Shown piece by piece: positions 6,562-7,790 of a stretch of 7,790 nucleotides of DNA (positions are counted from its first letter, which is position 1; the number at the start of each line of letters is the position of its first letter). The stretch covers positions 1-7,790 of the forward strand of contig CAIWTC010000326.1 in the NCBI GenBank assembly GCA_903915485.1. The letters are read 5' to 3'. The notes under the pieces were generated by a model, which did not search any database, was not told the DNA's origin, and was given only the letters and a program-made list of their open reading frames with translations. Both the position numbers and the translations under genes were made by a program. Origin of the DNA: an uncultured Ignavibacteriales bacterium (lineage in GTDB: Bacteria > Bacteroidota > Ignavibacteria > Ignavibacteriales > Ignavibacteriaceae).

Positions 6562-6870
6562 ATGACGAAAGCTGATTTAGTGGAGTTACTTTCAAAAGGA
6601 ACAGGACTCACAAAAATTGAAACTGAAGCAGTCGTAGAAGGTTTTTTCTTGACGATATTGGACTGTTTAAAAAATGGAAAAGGTATTGAAATCAGAGGTT
6701 TCGGAACCTATAAAATCAAGAAGAAAAATGCCCGTGCAGCTCGCAATCCTAGAACCGGTGAGAGGGTTGATGTACCAGAAAGATATTCCCCTGTGTTTAA
6801 GTTCTCAAAGGAATTTAAGGATTTCGTAGACCAGGGACTGAAACAGAAGATGTCAAGAGAACATGAATAA
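6562..6870 (+). CDS. HU/IHF-family DNA-bending protein
   Basis: A 102-residue nucleoid protein that binds and bends DNA as a dimer. The N-terminal helices (MTKADLVELLSKGTGLTKIETEAVVEGFFLTILDCLKNG) are followed by the conserved IEIRGFGTYKIKKKNARAARNPRTGE. Pro63 at the tip of the beta arm is the residue that wedges between base pairs. The domain ends with VPERYSPVFKFSKEFKDFV. A tail of about 12 charged residues goes a little beyond the 90-95 residues of typical HU. The RNPRTGE arm and FGTY segment do not separate HU from an IHF subunit, and the protein may act as a homodimer. The stop overlaps the next gene by 8 bases. Confidence 0.93.
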   Translation: MTKADLVELLSKGTGLTKIETEAVVEGFFLTILDCLKNGKGIEIRGFGTYKIKKKNARAARNPRTGERVDVPERYSPVFKFSKEFKDFVDQGLKQKMSREHE

Positions 6871-7714
6871 AATTTGTACGAAATGTAAAGCTGATATTGC
6901 AGCAGATAGTTTATTCTGTCCAAAATGTGGTGAACAATTAGCAGAGTCAGCTAATACTGTTTCATGTTCAATTTGCGGAGAAGTTAATAGTATTGATAGC
7001 AAAGCCTGTTCGAATTGTGGAGTTGCTATATCATCAAATTTTCAAGTAGTAAGCAATTCGGAGAATTCTTCGAGGCCTGTTGTTAAAACTAATAAAAAGA
7101 TTAATTCTGCTGTGAATAAAGCTAATAAACAGAACAGTGTAAATCTTTCTTCCGCTAAAAAAGATTTAAGCAATCAGACAATGGGTTTAATTTTTGTAGG
7201 ATTGTTGGTTGTAGGAATTATTATCATCGTATCAAGTGGTGTTCTTAACGAACCGACACATCAGGTAAATGGTAAAACTTCCGCGATGGAAGAAGCCTCC
7301 GGCACAAGTAGATTAGAGTCCCAATCTGTTATTGACACTCTAAAAAAGTTAGTTGCTGCTAACCCAGAGAGTGATTCAATTAGGTTGCAGTTAGCCTATA
7401 GCTTGCATGATGCAAATAGAATTGAGGAAGCAATTCCTGTATATAAAGAGTATTTGAAGAATAATTCAAGTAATGTAAATGTAATCGTCGATTTGGGAAT
7501 TTGTTATGAATTCCTAAAAAATAGTGCTGAGGCATCAGCATTATTTAAGGATGCGTTAAGCAAAGACCCTAATCATGTAATGGCAATGCTTTACTCGGGA
7601 ATTTCAGCAAAAAGTTTGAATAAACTAGAAGTTGCAAATAGTTGGTTTAAAAAAGTAATTGAAATTGCACCTGGTTCAAAAGAAGCTGAACAGGCCAAAA
7701 AATTTATGCAATAA
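6863..7714 (+). CDS. Double zinc-ribbon, single-helix, TPR-repeat protein
   Basis: A 283-residue protein of unknown function with three clear parts. Two zinc ribbons open it: C5-C8-C19-C22 and C35-C38-C49-C52, both of the CxxC...CxxC 'zinc_ribbon_2' type. A low-complexity Ser/Asn/Lys linker (about 55-105) leads to one membrane helix (about 107-128, MGLIFVGLLVVGIIIIVSSGVL). After a short linker, TPR-like helices fill about 155-283 (IRLQLAYSLHDANRIEEAIPVYKEYL, then VIVDLGICYEFLKNSAEASALFKDAL, then AMLYSGISAKSLNKLEVANSWFKKVIEIAP). Positive charge before the helix suggests zinc ribbons in the cytoplasm and TPRs outside the membrane. The ATG lies inside the HU gene's last codons, so translation is probably coupled. 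It is probably a scaffold; no partner is shown by the context. Confidence 0.85.
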   Translation: MNKICTKCKADIAADSLFCPKCGEQLAESANTVSCSICGEVNSIDSKACSNCGVAISSNFQVVSNSENSSRPVVKTNKKINSAVNKANKQNSVNLSSAKKDLSNQTMGLIFVGLLVVGIIIIVSSGVLNEPTHQVNGKTSAMEEASGTSRLESQSVIDTLKKLVAANPESDSIRLQLAYSLHDANRIEEAIPVYKEYLKNNSSNVNVIVDLGICYEFLKNSAEASALFKDALSKDPNHVMAMLYSGISAKSLNKLEVANSWFKKVIEIAPGSKEAEQAKKFMQ

Positions 7715-7742
7715 CATTAATATAATATAAAGGAATAAGTTA

Positions 7743-7790
7743 ATGCCTTGTGGAAAAAAAAGAAAACGCCATAAAATGGCTACTCACAAA
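7743..7790 (+). CDS. AURKAIP1/COX24 (mS38-like) tiny basic protein, 5' end only
   Basis: The last 16 codons read MPCGKKRKRHKMATHK and run off the window. This start is characteristic of the very small (about 30 residues) Lys/Arg-rich proteins of Bacteroidota/Chlorobiota annotated with the AURKAIP1/COX24 domain, related to the C-terminus of the mitochondrial small-subunit protein mS38. A ribosomal role is therefore likely. An AAGGA at 7730-7734, eight bases upstream, supports the start. It lies 28 bases after the TPR gene. A complete gene would need only about 40-60 more bases. Confidence 0.8.
   Translation, partial: MPCGKKRKRHKMATHK

Noticed and set aside
6459..6575. A 38-codon frame (MTITIELFRIIPFEKSS...) overlapping the holB stop as ATGA and running into the HU gene.
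   Set aside because: The sequence is AT-rich, has no recognisable domain, lacks a ribosome binding site and covers the probable HU promoter and binding site; chance is the better explanation.
6562..7714. Idea of a new phage-defence or signalling system made of HU, zinc-ribbon/TPR protein and hprK.
   Set aside because: No effector, nuclease or toxin domain is visible, and the genes fit ordinary housekeeping roles.
7715..7742. TATAAT at 7721-7726 as a promoter for the terminal small gene.
   Set aside because: The gap is almost pure A/T and no matching upstream element lies at a suitable distance, so the match is not informative.

Overview
The window is an AT-rich, gene-dense stretch of bacterial chromosome carrying housekeeping genes, almost all on the + strand. 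Several features point to the Bacteroidota/Chlorobiota (FCB) side of the tree, perhaps an Ignavibacteria- or Kapabacteria-like uncultured lineage: a recombinase gene next to hpf, an HPr kinase without a visible phosphotransferase locus, a small acidic DUF2795-type protein, a DNA polymerase delta-prime-like subunit without zinc cysteines, a promoter matching TTTG/TAnnTTTG, and the start of a tiny MPCGKKRKRH... ribosomal-type protein. The taxon is an inference from protein style and gene order; no search was run.

Layout. Positions 1 to about 187 hold, on the minus strand, an open fragment of a probable CcmF/CcsA-type cytochrome c biogenesis protein. It meets head-on a topoisomerase I gene (topA) that lacks its whole N-terminal Toprim part; both genes are cut at the same place (about 165-190), so this is a breakpoint or an assembly chimera. 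Then follow, tightly packed on the + strand, topA (3' part), a Xer-type tyrosine recombinase, the short ribosome hibernation factor hpf, and HPr kinase hprK. topA/recombinase and hpf/hprK overlap by a few bases, as in an operon. A strong terminator-like hairpin lies inside hprK.

After an 80-base gap with a good Bacteroidota-type promoter comes a membrane-anchored M23 peptidase, then the DUF2795-type acidic protein, which ends in an intrinsic terminator. That terminator abuts the start codon of a clamp-loader delta-prime gene (holB). A 99-base gap with a possible promoter and a good ribosome binding site leads to an HU/IHF-family protein that overlaps a zinc-ribbon/TPR membrane protein. The window ends inside a very small basic protein of the AURKAIP1/COX24 (mS38) type.

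Together the genes concern chromosome topology and segregation (topA, recombinase, holB, HU), ribosome hibernation and signalling (hpf, hprK) and cell-wall remodelling (M23). I see no defence island, CRISPR array, tRNA, rRNA, insertion sequence or clear new multi-gene system. The best leads are the breakpoint at the left end, the terminator-like hairpin in hprK, and the terminator next to the holB start.
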